The notes below the pieces were generated by a model. It worked only from the letters and a program-made list of their open reading frames with translations. It was not told where the DNA came from and did not search any database. From the NCBI GenBank assembly GCA_028386065.3, contig JAKUCV010005714.1:131149-195148 (forward strand): 64,000 bases of DNA. Reading direction: 5' to 3'. Positions 9,081-19,138 of this stretch are shown here, piece by piece (positions within the stretch are counted from its first letter, which is position 1; each line of letters begins with the position of its first letter). The stretch comes from Turnera subulata (taxonomy: Eukaryota > Streptophyta > Magnoliopsida > Malpighiales > Passifloraceae). The translations under genes were made by a program, and so were the position numbers.

Positions 9081-10600
9081 TGTGAACACCCAAATTTGAC
9101 CCACGGAAATTTTACTAAATTAGTCTTCGTACATGTGTAGAATTAGGACCAATGAGATGATTTGATCCAAGGTTCAAGCATAATATGAATTTTAATTTAG
9201 CAGAATTAATGTATTTTGATGAACTAAACGTTCATGCACTTAAATTCTAAGATTAATGAGATGATTTAACCATAGGATAAAACATATAATAAGGTTTATT
9301 TGCAATTGAATGCAATCCTTGGGCCTTTTATTTATTTCTTACACAATTATATTGAGATGATTTATTCTTGGGTTAGGAATGGATTTAAGGGTCCAAGTTA
9401 ATTACTCTCCATAGTTTGTCCAGCCCATCAACACATTTCTTGCAGAACAATTTTAGCTCTGATTTTCGTGGAAAATCAGAGTTAATTATCATTTAATTAG
9501 ATTATGTATTTTTGGTATGATTTTGGGTTTTAATGGGTAATGTTTTGATTATGGAATGATTTGGGGGAGTGATGATCAAGTAATTGAGTGATTTTGGGTA
9601 GATTAGGGGTTGATTACGCGGTAGGATCGAATCAGGCCTGAATTAGGGGGATTCGGGGCCCGAAAAGGAAAGAACGGGTGAAACGCGGAGTGACCGGCGG
9701 CCATCTCGCGAAGTCCGCCGGCCATGGCCGTCATCACCTTCCAGAATCCCCAATTTTTCCTGATTTTGTTTCTTTTTCGATTCTACGAGGGTTTGGACTA
9801 GATTTTCGGGCATAATCTTCACCATTAAGCAGGTCCACGCCCCTATGCTTCCAAGAGCACTATAAATAGGACCCCTCACACACATTTCAAGGGACACACA
9901 ACATTCCTCATATACACACCCATCAGCTCTTCTTGCTTGGGGAAACTCTACTTCTCCAAGTTAAGAAATATTTTCTAAGGCAGAAACTCTGGAGGATTTT
10001 TGTGGGGAGCATCAAGCGGTAGTCTAGCAAGGAGGAGTCAAGAAGAGAATCAACCATAGAGTTAAGGAGTGGCAAGAAGGTGGGTATAGAACTCGACCCA
10101 TTGCAAGGAGCTAGAGGTGGGCTACATAAGGTAATCCTAAATCCTTTTGATTGATTCTTGGAGATTGATTGCTGATGCTTTTGATGATGTAAGTGGCCAT
10201 TGTGTGCCATGTTTAGAACTACGAGGCTTTCACCCCGATCACTCGGGTACGTAGGAAGTCTCAGTTTCACAATGGGTTGCCAGCCAAGTCTTTTCCTCCC
10301 CCCTTTCTGTATTTTCCACACTCTTGCACACTTGCACAGGGCACACTTTTCTCTTTAATTGCACAAGGTTTCGACCCAACACGGATGGGTGCCTAACACC
10401 TTCCCATCCGTGACGAACCCCCGATCCCATATCTTTGGTCCGCCATGACCAGTTTCCTAAGGAGTCATTCAAGGGTTGTTCCTAAGTTTTGTCCCTAATA
10501 AAACTTAGGTGGTGACTCCAATGACATGGGATAGACCCGATGAAGAAGGTGATAAGGAATAGGTGAGAAGGCCCAAGTGATTTTGGGCCGGGTTCTCGCA
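9081..10600 (+). repeat. 3' LTR of element A (1520 bp)
   Basis: Matches the 5' LTR, with TATA at 9861, three TGAGATGAT stem-loops and a PBS-like TGGTGACTCC at 10510-10519. It lacks 47 bp of the GC-rich cluster, explained by deletion between two CCGCCGG repeats (at 1027 and 1074 in the other LTR). It ends ggttctcgca. Confidence 0.92.
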
Positions 10601-10605
10601 CCTCC

Positions 10606-10717
10606 CAAGCTCATTTGGCAGTTCCTCTTGTTGCTCATTTATCAGGCTATAGGCTAACCGATTCTTCCTTCCTAAGGAGGCTCCCTCAACAAAGAAGACA
10701 GATGATGGAGCAGGCAT
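10606..10717 (-). pseudogene. N-terminal part of ORF-B (MPAPSS family), truncated by insertion of element A
   Basis: The ATG at 10717 (minus) opens MPAPSSVFFVEGASLGRKNR, then LAYSLINEQQEELPNELG, before the frame runs into the element A target site. A second copy at 62286 (plus) reads MPAPSSVFFVEGANLGRRNR and then LAYSMVNDRAEELPNELGG. The two are conserved at protein level through this N-terminal stretch and share about 100 bp of 5' sequence including a TATA box. The continuation is at 388-1. I do not recognise the domain. Confidence 0.65.
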
Positions 10718-10806
10718 TTTTGTTTTAATGCTGTTTGTATATCTCTCTTTCTCTGAATCGTATTTTTCTTAAAATGCTTTTGATTATTTACTAACCATTG
10801 CTTTGC

Positions 10807-10814
10807 CTTTTATA
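10807..10814 (-). promoter_or_regulatory. TATA box upstream of ORF-B
   Basis: On the minus strand TATAAAAG followed by gcaaagc lies about 90 bp upstream of the ORF-B start. The second copy has tataaaaggggaagc about 110 bp upstream of its start near 62175-62190. Conservation between the two loci supports a real promoter. Confidence 0.5.
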
Positions 10815-11390
10815 GAAATATGTTTACCTATTTTTCAAAGTTTGGACCCTACATATTTTTTGATAAACGGTAAAGCAAACCTCTCTCTTCACAAAACTAC
10901 AAATTATTTATGCTCCTCAAGGCTCTTCTTTTTGAAAATCTTTACAACTGTCTACATTACTACTCTTGTCATATTGCATGTTTTCGGGCTACAAACACTT
11001 GTGTTTTCTAGCTCACTTCTCACATGCATTATTACTTCACTCTGACTATCTTGGCTCTTCAATTAAGGGATACGAATCCCAAAAAGTCGCTTTTGCTCAT
11101 GTGGGGTTTATGAACAAGTGGTTGCTAATTATTGCCATTAATTCGCCGTGCATTATGACGTCATTTTTTTGGCGTACACAAATAATAAACATCATTTCAT
11201 CAAGGAATATTTGATTTCTATTGTTACAAGAAATTCCTGATTTCACCATTTATATTCTTTTAGTTACTAATAACAGGCTTGTTTTTATTGGATCTTATAT
11301 CCTTCCTACCATTTATGATTAATAACAAGTTTGATTAAAAAAAAGGAACTATTTATTTATTTCTTCGTAAAATATTACAATAGAAGCACT
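10815..11390 (-). other. Spacer between ORF-A and ORF-B
   Basis: AT-rich with no credible ORF. Just after the ORF-A stop, the minus strand shows an aaataaataaatagttcc stretch that resembles attaatgaaataagtttcc after the second ORF-A at 63543, probably a shared 3' end. Confidence 0.5.
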
Positions 11391-11774
11391 CTATGAAGTC
11401 ACTTGCTTCTCCAGTTCCTTTACATGTTTGCGGACATTTTCAACCTGGGAGGAAAGTCCCATACAGGCCATCTCGATCTGCATCATAGCAGAGCTGATCT
11501 TCTTCAGGGCTAAGTTCAGATGTCCCAGTGTCTGTAATGGTGTATTACTGTGAGCTATCCCTTTGCCCTTCGGATCATCAGTGTCTTTGGTGACCGGCTT
11601 CTTTTGACGCTTGTGAGATATTGCCGTGTCTTCCAAATGACCAGGGACAACCCTCCACTTGCGACGTTTCTTCAGCTTTTCCTCAACATCAGGATCACCA
11701 AAGAGAGGATCACCAAAAGTATAGCTTAACTCCTCTGAGTCAGAGGTAGTTCTCGTTCTTATTGGTGAATTCAT
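11391..11774 (-). CDS. ORF-A: small basic and coiled-coil protein of unknown family (127 aa)
   Basis: ATG at 11774, stop at 11391. The N-terminus is MNSPIRTRTTSDSE. A basic middle follows (LKKRRKWR, HKRQKKP). The C-terminal 45 residues form a likely amphipathic helix (LNLALKKISSAMMQIEMA ... VRKHVKELEKQVTS). The ORF at 63165-63542 is clearly homologous (MDSPLHSRTTSDSE ... LTQLNLSLRKISSAVAQIEL ... LVKDLEKQVTQ). The conserved ends and shared SNTPLQ/SSTPQQ core imply selection at protein level at some time. It lies about 670 bp upstream of ORF-B on the same strand, so it could be the ORF1 of a two-ORF LINE, although no RNA-binding or zinc-knuckle motif is seen. An endogenous virus protein was considered but not supported. 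Confidence 0.6.
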   Translation of the reverse strand: MNSPIRTRTTSDSEELSYTFGDPLFGDPDVEEKLKKRRKWRVVPGHLEDTAISHKRQKKPVTKDTDDPKGKGIAHSNTPLQTLGHLNLALKKISSAMMQIEMACMGLSSQVENVRKHVKELEKQVTS

Positions 11775-11889
11775 GATTTGAGATATGCCTTGCCAAGCAT
11801 GAGGTTGGTATTTACAAGCAGAAAGTGATTACGGTAAGGACATATACGAGATTTCGTGTTGAAAAAAGTGGAATACTCGAGAAAGTTGC

Positions 11890-11906
11890 TGACGTAAGTC
11901 GTGACG
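11890..11906 (+). promoter_or_regulatory. as-1-like element upstream of ORF-A
   Basis: TGACGTAAGTCGTGACG has two TGACG half-sites in the spacing of the classical as-1 element, bound by TGA-type bZIP factors. It lies about 115 bp upstream of the ORF-A start. A TATATG sequence lies between them on the minus strand (near 11840-11846). Promoter function is inferred from motif and position. Confidence 0.5.
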
Positions 11907-12057
11907 AGACTATCAAAATCCGTAAAGAAAGTGTCATTCTTCGGAAATTCAAAATGAACTAAGAATCCCTGACTCTACATTGATCTAATTTGAGTATTTT
12001 TATTGTCTTACCTTTACTGACATGAGCGTCCGAGTATTTTCTAAGTTGTTTTGTAGG

Positions 12058-12840
12058 TACCCTTCATTTAAGCCAAAAGATAGGGGGAACAAGAAAGCCG
12101 AGACTGCAAAACATTGATGTTGCTCAACGGAACATCGATGTTCCTAATGTACAAACCTGGACCTGAGGCTATAAAACATCGATGTTGAGGAGCCAACATC
12201 GATATTGAGTGGACTTCAGCTCGTACCATTCCCAACCAGTAGCTTCAAACAACGATGTCTAAAATCCTAACATCGATGTTGTCTCATGTGCACAATCCAG
12301 TCATAAACTGACATATATAAACATCGATGTTCTGATATGAAACATCGATGTTGAGTAAGTATTTTTTTCTTCCCAGTAGTTTTAAACATTGATGCTTCCA
12401 GGTAAGACATCGATGTTCCTTACAATTTTTCAAGCAGTAGTTTTAAACATCGATGTTTGTCCGTTAACTTTCAAAAAAAATTGTCGTTGGAGTTTGATTT
12501 CAGCACTCCAACAGCTCTATTTTGGGCTCCCCTATATAAATGATGCTTCCTTCTCTCATTTACATACTCACTACTGTTCATTCATTTTCTAAACTCTCAT
12601 CTCCTATGTTATCTTTCATGTCTCCTCAATTTCAATAAAGAATTTGCCATTGCTATTTTCTTTTTGCTAAAGCCAAAAGGGGGAAGATAAGAAGAAGAAG
12701 TATATGCACAAAAAAAATAATATGCACCAAGTTAGGGGGAATCGTAGTTTGAAAAACGTAGGGGGAATTAACCTCACTTATGAATTCATAAAACTTGGCA
12801 TATACTCCTATTTGTTTGTCATTATCAAAAAGGGGGAAAT
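12058..12840 (+). mobile_element. 3' internal end of a SIRE-like Ty1/copia element (truncated)
   Basis: The sequence before the LTR has several aggggga blocks (12081, 12669, 12730, 12762), ending in the purine tract aaaaagggggaaat at 12827-12840 right before TGTTAG. This layout is characteristic of SIRE/Maximus copia elements. No coding domain is present. The left boundary is uncertain. It carries the first half of the palindrome array (12111-12458). Confidence 0.6.
12111..12458 (+). repeat. Paired AACATCGATGTT palindromes, 3' internal region of the SIRE-like element
   Basis: Eleven copies, several degenerate. Core starts: 12111/12132, 12176/12196, 12249/12270, 12321/12342, 12386/12407, and a single at 12447. 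Within pairs the spacing is 20-22 bp. Degenerate members (acattgatg, acaacgatg) usually pair with a perfect member. Confidence 0.85.
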
Positions 12841-13177
12841 TGTTAGAACTCATGCCTTCTTGTCTCATTTTAGGGTTTTGATATTGACAAACCAAGCATG
12901 ACTCAAACCTTGAAGCAAAAAGAAATCAATCAAAGAGCAAAGGGTTTCGATATTGACAAACCAAGCATGACTCAATTGATGACAACCTTGAAGCAAAAAG
13001 AAATCAATCAAAGAGCAAAGAGCACAAGTATTGAAGTAAAAAGCAAGAAGACTTAGGAACTCAAATTGTACAAAGGTTAAACACTCAATACTTCTAAGAC
13101 AATGGCTCAAAACAAAATCAATTTTACTCATGCATTCAATAGCATCTTTTCAATCATGAAATGCTTTTTGAGCAATG

Positions 13178-13657
13178 AACATCGATGTTCTGGTTTTAGA
13201 CATCGATGTTCCTGCCTTCAAACAATCTTTCAAAAACAGGTAGTAGCTCAGAACATCGATGTTGGAATCCTAAACATCGATGTTCTCATGACCGTTGCTC
13301 TTGAAAAATCTTTTGCAACAGCAAAACATCGATGTCCAAATTTGAGACATCGATGTTCCATCAATTGATGTCTTTAAATTGATTTTTGCCGAACCAAATG
13401 AACATCGATGTTCTTCAAGTAAACATCGATGTTCCCATGATGATGCTTTCAAAATGATTTCACCGAACCAAATGAACATCGATGTTCTTCAAGTAAATAT
13501 CGATGTTCCCATGATCATCAGCTTTAAAATAATTTTGCCGAACCAAATGAACATCGATGTTCAGTGAGTAAACATCGATGTTCTAGTGACCGTTGGACTC
13601 AATAATTCATATTTACTGTTAAAACATCGATGTTCCCTTTTGTAAACATCGATGTTC
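13178..13657 (+). repeat. Seven pairs of AACATCGATGTT palindromes in the LTR
   Basis: Core starts: 13179/13200, 13253/13274, 13326/13347, 13402/13423, 13476/13497, 13551/13572, 13624/13646. The spacing inside pairs is 21 bp in six cases and 22 in one. Pairs are separated by about 50-60 bp. Three consecutive pairs are preceded by ccgaaccaaatg and two are followed by accgttgg. The array lies upstream of the TATA box. Confidence 0.9.
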
Positions 13658-13959
13658 TCATAACCGTTGGTCTAATAATTCAAATCTACTGGAAGCTTTT
13701 ATTGAACTGAAGTCAACTAGAGTACAAGGAGCCGTTGCAGGAGCTTATCCCCCACACTCAAATTCTATAAAGAGGGATGTTTACACCTCGGGAAGCTCAT
13801 CCCATCAATTGTGCAAAATCTGAGTGTATACTTAAGCTAAAAGATTTGGTATTTGATCTGGTTTTTCTACTTACTGTGCGAAACACATTCTAAGGGGTAA
13901 TTTGTAGGCAAGACTTGGTTTAGTTTTACTTGATACTCAAGTCTAGGAATAGATTTGAG

Positions 13960-14130
13960 GGTAGGTTTAAGCTTAGCCTATGAAAAGCTTGTAACGTTAG
14001 TGTTTAGCCTATGAAAAACTTGTAAAGGTTTGAGCTTAGCCTGTGAAAAGCTTGTAGGGTTAGTGTTTAGCCTGTGAAAAACTTGTAAAGGTTTGAGCTT
14101 AGCCTAAGAAAAGCATGTGTTTGTAAAGGT
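13960..14130 (+). repeat. Short tandem repeats downstream of the LTR TATA box
   Basis: Four to five degenerate copies of a unit of about 40-60 bp built on gtttagcctgtgaaaaactt and gtaaaggtttgagcttagcc. Such repeats are common in the R/U5 part of SIRE LTRs. Confidence 0.7.
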
Positions 14131-14304
14131 TAAGGCTGATCCCGTAAAAACTTAAATATAGTGAGTGTTTTAAATCCTAAAAGAAAGAATCTTTAGGAAG
14201 TGGAGGTACCTGGTGAGGAGGAACCACTCTAAATCACCTGTGTTAGTGTCTCTCTACTTCTCTTACTCATTTCCTACGTTAAACACTCGCACTGCACCAA
14301 AAAG

Positions 14305-14305
14305 N
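14305..14305. other. Single undetermined base (possible collapsed assembly join)
   Basis: One n lies between the SIRE-like LTR and the Tat-type relic. The two sides may not be truly adjacent. Confidence 0.8.
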
Positions 14306-14566
14306 ATCCCCCCCTCCTTAGGCACTTTTGGGCATACACATCCCGTCATGTTTCCTTGTCATGCCCAAGTGTTCTAATACAAAATAAAGCCCGAGTTTAA
14401 GATTCCTGACGTCCATGGATCTCGTCTTTAAAAAATTAAACCTTTAGGAAACCATGGGTGACACGCACTTCAACTGGAATGAGATGGTGAAGGCATTAAG
14501 CAGGACGGTGAACATACCCAGAGACAGTAGGCAAGGCGCTAAAAGGTCTGGCAATCCAGAGCTTTT
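14306..14566 (+). mobile_element. Internal fragment of the second Tat-type element, left of the Athila-like insertion
   Basis: A short open frame from the ATG at 14453 (MGDTHFNWNEMVKALSR ... SGNPELF) runs to the insertion site. It can be followed on the right side (19139 onward) by KGQLMEFALKNIKRKELVIR, suggesting one interrupted ORF. The domain is not recognised. Confidence 0.4.
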
Positions 14567-15823
14567 TGATGTGCATGAAATTACATATATTTTATAGCAC
14601 ACATTGTCGTATTTTGGCTTGCATTCATCGATTATTCATGCATTTAGGTATTAAATCACTTCGTTTATAGTCAAAACTATCTTTCCTCATCCTTGGTTGC
14701 TTTCAAGTGCAATTTGGCGCAATTAGGAGCTTATTTGGCGATTTTTGGTTCAGCATCGCCGCTACATGTAGAAATGGACCAGATTGTCCACAACGTCGCT
14801 ACAAGAGAATCTAGGAGAATCAAGAGGGTGCACTTGGACACTCCTTCTTTGGAAAGAAGTCTATTTTGCCACTTTTATGAAGGTTACTTATTCTCCAAGA
14901 CTTAGGGTTTTAATTGAAGACTTGAGCATATAAATAGAGAAGAAACAAAAACCTAGAGGACGTTCTACTACTACATCAAGTCGGCAAAAAAAGTTTTGGA
15001 GGCTAGAAGAAAAGTGATTTCTAGGTTATTATCATTGTAATGTTGACAACTCTTGTTTTGTTGTTTTTATTCTATTCCATGAACTAATTCTTCTATCCAG
15101 GTTCAATGGATGTAGCTACAGAATGATGTTTAATTTATGATTCATGTTTCCTATTCCCTTGATTTGATATAGAGAGCTTCACAGTGTCTGCGGCCTGATC
15201 ATCCTCAAATACTTTCTTTCACGCCTTAGTGACGTACCTAACGGAGAAACCAAGAACTCAGATCGTTCTATATCAAGCCTCTGCCTTATCAATTGTCAAA
15301 AGAGATTTTTAGGGTAGTTGAGGATAACAGCATTTGGCACAGTGACACTGCGCCTTACTGAAGGGCTTCACCGATGAAAGTAGGTTGTTGCAGAACAAGG
15401 GTAGGCTTATATCTACACGTGACAGTAGTTATAAAGACTTTAGGTCAAGTAGCCCATTAAGGTAGGCGAATTAAAGCATCAGAATATTGAGTCGTAGTTA
15501 GACAGCGACGCTCTAGTGAACCCCGAAAAACCTAGGTCTACATCCACTGAGTTTTCTACCCAATTGACACCCAACCTTCTATTCTCCGATCTGTTCGCTT
15601 GCATTTTCTGTTTATTATTTCACTCTCCTTTATTTCTTGTTATTTACCTTATTTGCCTTATATATTTTAGATCACCTTCTCAAATCTCGACTTGGTTATT
15701 TATTTTTACTGTTTATAGTCTAATTGATCGAGAGCCTGAGGTTAGTATTGTTTTGCAGTCCCTGTAATTCGACCTTGTTTACTACAGCAACACTGTGCAC
15801 TTGCATCCGGTTTTGCACAAACA
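14567..15823 (+). repeat. 5' LTR of the Athila-like element
   Basis: Direct copy of 17837-19138. Its end is defined by the adjacent primer-binding site. Confidence 0.85.
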
Positions 15824-17836
15824 AATTTTTGGCGTCGTTGCTGGGGACTGCGTCTAAATAATACTACTTAGTGTTTGAGATTGATTAGGCTTTATTTGTT
15901 AGTTTGCTGTTTCTTTTTCATGTGGAAAGTTCACAAATAGTGCCTGTTACAGGGTAATGAACAGGATGTCCAGCTACAAGACGTTAAAGAAGCGCTGCTC
16001 GGGAGGCAACCCGAGGTAAGTTTTTATTTTTCATACATCCCATTAGCTTCATTTTTGTTTTTGTTTTTGTTGCTGTTTTTGCAGCCATAAAAAGTAGAAA
16101 AATCAGAAAACTATGAAGACAAGGGGACTATGATGGCAAGCAGGCGTGCACTGCCAGTGCAACACACCACTATCTGCAAATAGAGAAGCATACTTAACCC
16201 TACTTTTGCATTTTTAATTTTTCCACGTGCACTGTTTGCTATGTTGTGCGCATTGTTTGTTGTGCTGAATGTCCATTATACCCCTGCATCCATGCATTTT
16301 TCATCATCTGCAATTGACATTTTATTTTCTGTATTTTATTCTTCTGTATTGTCCAGAATAAATTTGGGGGAGTCCCTCCCTTTTTGTTATGTTTTTTTTT
16401 TTTGAGTTTTATGCTTTATTTCTGCCCCAGTGAGGACACTGTGGAATTTAAGTTTTGGGAGGCAGAAATTACCATTTCTTTGTTATGTTCTGCATTTACA
16501 TTCTGTTTTTATAGCCAAAAGTCTTATGTTGTGTATGTTGCTGGACTTTATATGCATTTTCTCAATTTATTCGCTGATGCAGCACACTGACAGCGCCACT
16601 ACTTACTTGCTGCTTCGACACCTGCTCATTTTTAGTTGTACTTAAATTCGAATTTGGCTCCTCTTTAGCTAAGTTTTGTTTATGCAGGATGTGAAATCGA
16701 AATCAGTATAGTAATCATGCTCCATCGAGGTAGCAAGTGCTATTCTTTTCTTTAAAATTGGGTTGTTCCTACTGTTGGCTATTTGAGAACCGACTCTTAT
16801 TTTTTTTCCGAGGTGAAACTTTTATCATCTTGGCATACTTAAGGATATGATATAGCCATTGTTTGATGTGCTTAATTTCCTTCAATTCCACCTATGTCAC
16901 TATTTCATTTGACAACCCCATTTGAGCCTAGGATTGATGGTTGATTTTCTTTTAATTTACCCTCATCATCACACCTTAGCTTTTTGAGCCTTGCGCAACG
17001 ATCATATTGCTTTTAAAGCACACTATTCTTTGAATTTGAGCCAAACCCTCTCTACTTGCTTTCCTAGTTCTAATTTTTTGGATGACAGTGTCATGGCAGC
17101 ATCGCTACTAGGTGAAAAAGAAGGAGTTTGTCAAAAATTTTGAATGGAGCTTGGTAATTGAATATGATGGAAATTTTTAATATACTGTTGTAAGAATCAG
17201 GGGAGCTTTTATAAAAAAGGGGGTACACAAAAAAAAAACAAAATTCAAAAAAGATATCCATTTTGCTCCTTTGAAAATTTTTTTGCTCACACTATCTCCT
17301 ATAATCAATATGAGCTCCAATATTCTGGTTTTCTTGGTTTAAGAACTAATTTGAAGAAGAAGCTATATGAGTTAGAATTTCGGAAGGTAAGCAGCTGTTG
17401 TTAGCCTATCTAATTCTCTTTCTTTGATAGCCTAACCTATCCCCATTACAAGACCAAGAAAGACCTGGTGATCCTTGTTTGTGCCTTGATGATCATTAGT
17501 GGAGATTGAGAATCTGAGTCGGCTTATGAGAAAGATATTTTTGGTCCTGGTACTTTATTTAACATATTGGCAAGAGAAACTTTGATGGTTAAATGCTTAC
17601 TTACTGTTTTCTTTTGATCATTTTGTATCTGCTTACTTTGCTGGAATAGAGCTGATTATATTTCTTTCAAAAGAATATACAGAATATTTAGCAGTGAGCA
17701 CTGCCGCGTGCAAGTCAGGTGATGTTGATGTGTTTAATATGAGAAAGCACTTGTAATTTCCTGCAACATCATTCTCTTTGTGTTCTAATTTGTGTTCTTG
17801 CTTGAGGACAAGCAATGGTTTAAGTTTGAGGGAATT
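15824..17836 (+). other. Non-coding interior of the Athila-like element
   Basis: After the primer-binding site (15830-15847) the interior is T-rich and holds only short accidental frames. No gag or pol motif is present. Confidence 0.65.
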
Positions 17837-19138
17837 TGATGTGCATGAAATTACATATATTTTACAGCGCACACTGTCGTCTTTTGGCCTTGCATTCATC
17901 GATTATTCATGCATTTAGGTATCAAAACACTTCGTTTTCAGTTAAAACTATATTTCCTCATCCTTGGTTGCTTTCAGGTGCAATTTCGAACTTATTTGGT
18001 GATTTTTGGTTCAGCAGCGCCGCTGCTTGTAGAAATAGACTAGACTATCAACAGCGTCACTATCGACAACGAACTCTGACCCAGGGGTTAATTTTGGACG
18101 ATTTGCACCTACAATATTGGAGAATCAAGAGAGTGCCCTTGGACATTCCTTCTTTGGAAAGTAGTCTATTTTTGCCACTTTTATGAAGATTACTTATTCT
18201 CCAAGACTTAAGGTTTTAATTGAAGACTTGAGCATATAAATAGAGAAGAGACAAAACCCTAGAGGATGTTCTACCACTGGATCAAGTTGGCAAAAAGAGT
18301 TCTGGAGGCTAGAAGAAGAGTGGTTTCTAGGTTATTATTGTTGTAATGTCGACAACTCTTGTTTTGTTGTTTTTATCTTTTTCCATGAACTAATTCTTCT
18401 ATCTAGATTCAGGGGATGTAGCTACAGAATGGTGTTTAATTTATGATTCATGTTTCTGGTTTCTTTTAATTCATTCTTCCCTTAATTTGATATAGAGAGC
18501 TTCACAGTGTCTGCACCGTGATCACCCTCAAACACTCTCTTAGACACCTTAGTGATGCACCTAACGGAGAAACCAAGAACTCAGATCGTTCTATATCAAG
18601 CCTCTGCCTTATCAATTGTCAAAACAGATTTTTAGGGTAGTTGAGGATAACAGCGCCTGGCACTGCGCCTTAGGGAAGGGCTTCACCGATGAAAGCAGGT
18701 TGTTGCAGAACTAGGGTAGGCTTATATCTACATGTGACAGTAGTTATAAACACTTTGGGTCAGGTAGTCCATCAAGGTAGGCGAATTAAAGCACCAGAAT
18801 ATTGAGTTGTAGTTAGACAGCGACGCTGTAGTGAACCCCAGAAAACCTAGGTCTCCATCCACTGATTTTTCTACCCAATTGACACCCAACCTACTATTCT
18901 CTGATCTGTTTGCTTGCAATTTATGTTTATTATTTCACTCTCCTTTATTTCTTGTTATTTACCTTATTTGCCTTATATATTTTAGATCACCTTCTCTAAT
19001 CTCGACTTGGTTATTTATTTTCACTGTTTATAGTCTAATTGATCGAGAGCCTGAGTTCAGTATTGTTTCGCAGTCCCTGTGATTCGACCTTGTCTACTAC
19101 AGCATTGTTGTGCACTTGTAGCCGGTTTTGCACGAACA
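17837..19138 (+). repeat. 3' LTR of the Athila-like element
   Basis: Starts after the purine tract and ends cgaaca. It contains about 50 bp (near 18056-18110) missing from the 5' copy. Confidence 0.85.

Larger units (their letters stand above)
394..10600 (+). mobile_element. Complete Tat/Ogre-type Ty3/gypsy LTR retrotransposon without pol (element A), TSD cctcc
   Basis: Two direct LTRs (394-1932 and 9081-10600) are flanked by a perfect 5-bp target duplication, cctcc, at 389-393 and 10601-10605. A primer-binding site of the TGGCGACTCC type follows the 5' LTR, and a short purine tract (cgaggggcatc) precedes the 3' LTR. The 7.1-kb interior has no protease, reverse transcriptase, RNase H or integrase on either strand, so the element must have been mobilised in trans. 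It carries a 175-codon sense ORF, an antisense intron-containing PMD gene, and a chain of different degenerate repeat arrays before the 3' LTR. The Tat assignment rests on the primer site, the long LTRs, the repeat-rich 3' region and the antisense extra gene, all known for the Tat lineage. The insertion splits ORF-B. Confidence 0.9.
12841..14296 (+). repeat. LTR of the SIRE-like copia element
   Basis: Begins TGTTAGAACTCATGCC with gggttttgatattgacaaacc soon after, a typical SIRE LTR opening. It has a tandem duplication near 12880-13020, the palindrome array, a TATA box (TATAAAG, 13766-13772) and short tandem repeats at 13960-14130. The end is placed at ...cactgca (14296), but the single n at 14305 prevents a firm boundary and no TSD was found. 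Confidence 0.65.
14567..19138 (+). mobile_element. Non-autonomous Athila-like LTR element (4.6 kb)
   Basis: Direct LTRs 14567-15823 and 17837-19138 begin TGATGTGCATGAAATTAC and end ...tttgcac(a/g)aaca. The primer-binding site TGGCGTCGTTGCTGGGGA (15830-15847) and a purine tract, agtttgagggaatt, before the 3' LTR fix the orientation as plus. The 2-kb interior has no coding domain. Near 15985 it shows the phrase cgttaaagaagcgctgctcgg then gaggcaacccgag, common near Athila-type 3' regions. Flanks are ctttt (left) and ccttc (right), an imperfect target duplication. LTRs differ at many sites, including a large indel near 14800/18060, so the insertion is old. Confidence 0.75.

Noticed and set aside
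10606..11774. Endogenous pararetrovirus (small coiled-coil protein, as-1 element, TATA box)
   Set aside because: No movement, coat, protease or reverse transcriptase sequence of that type is present, and ORF-B leads into a LINE endonuclease.
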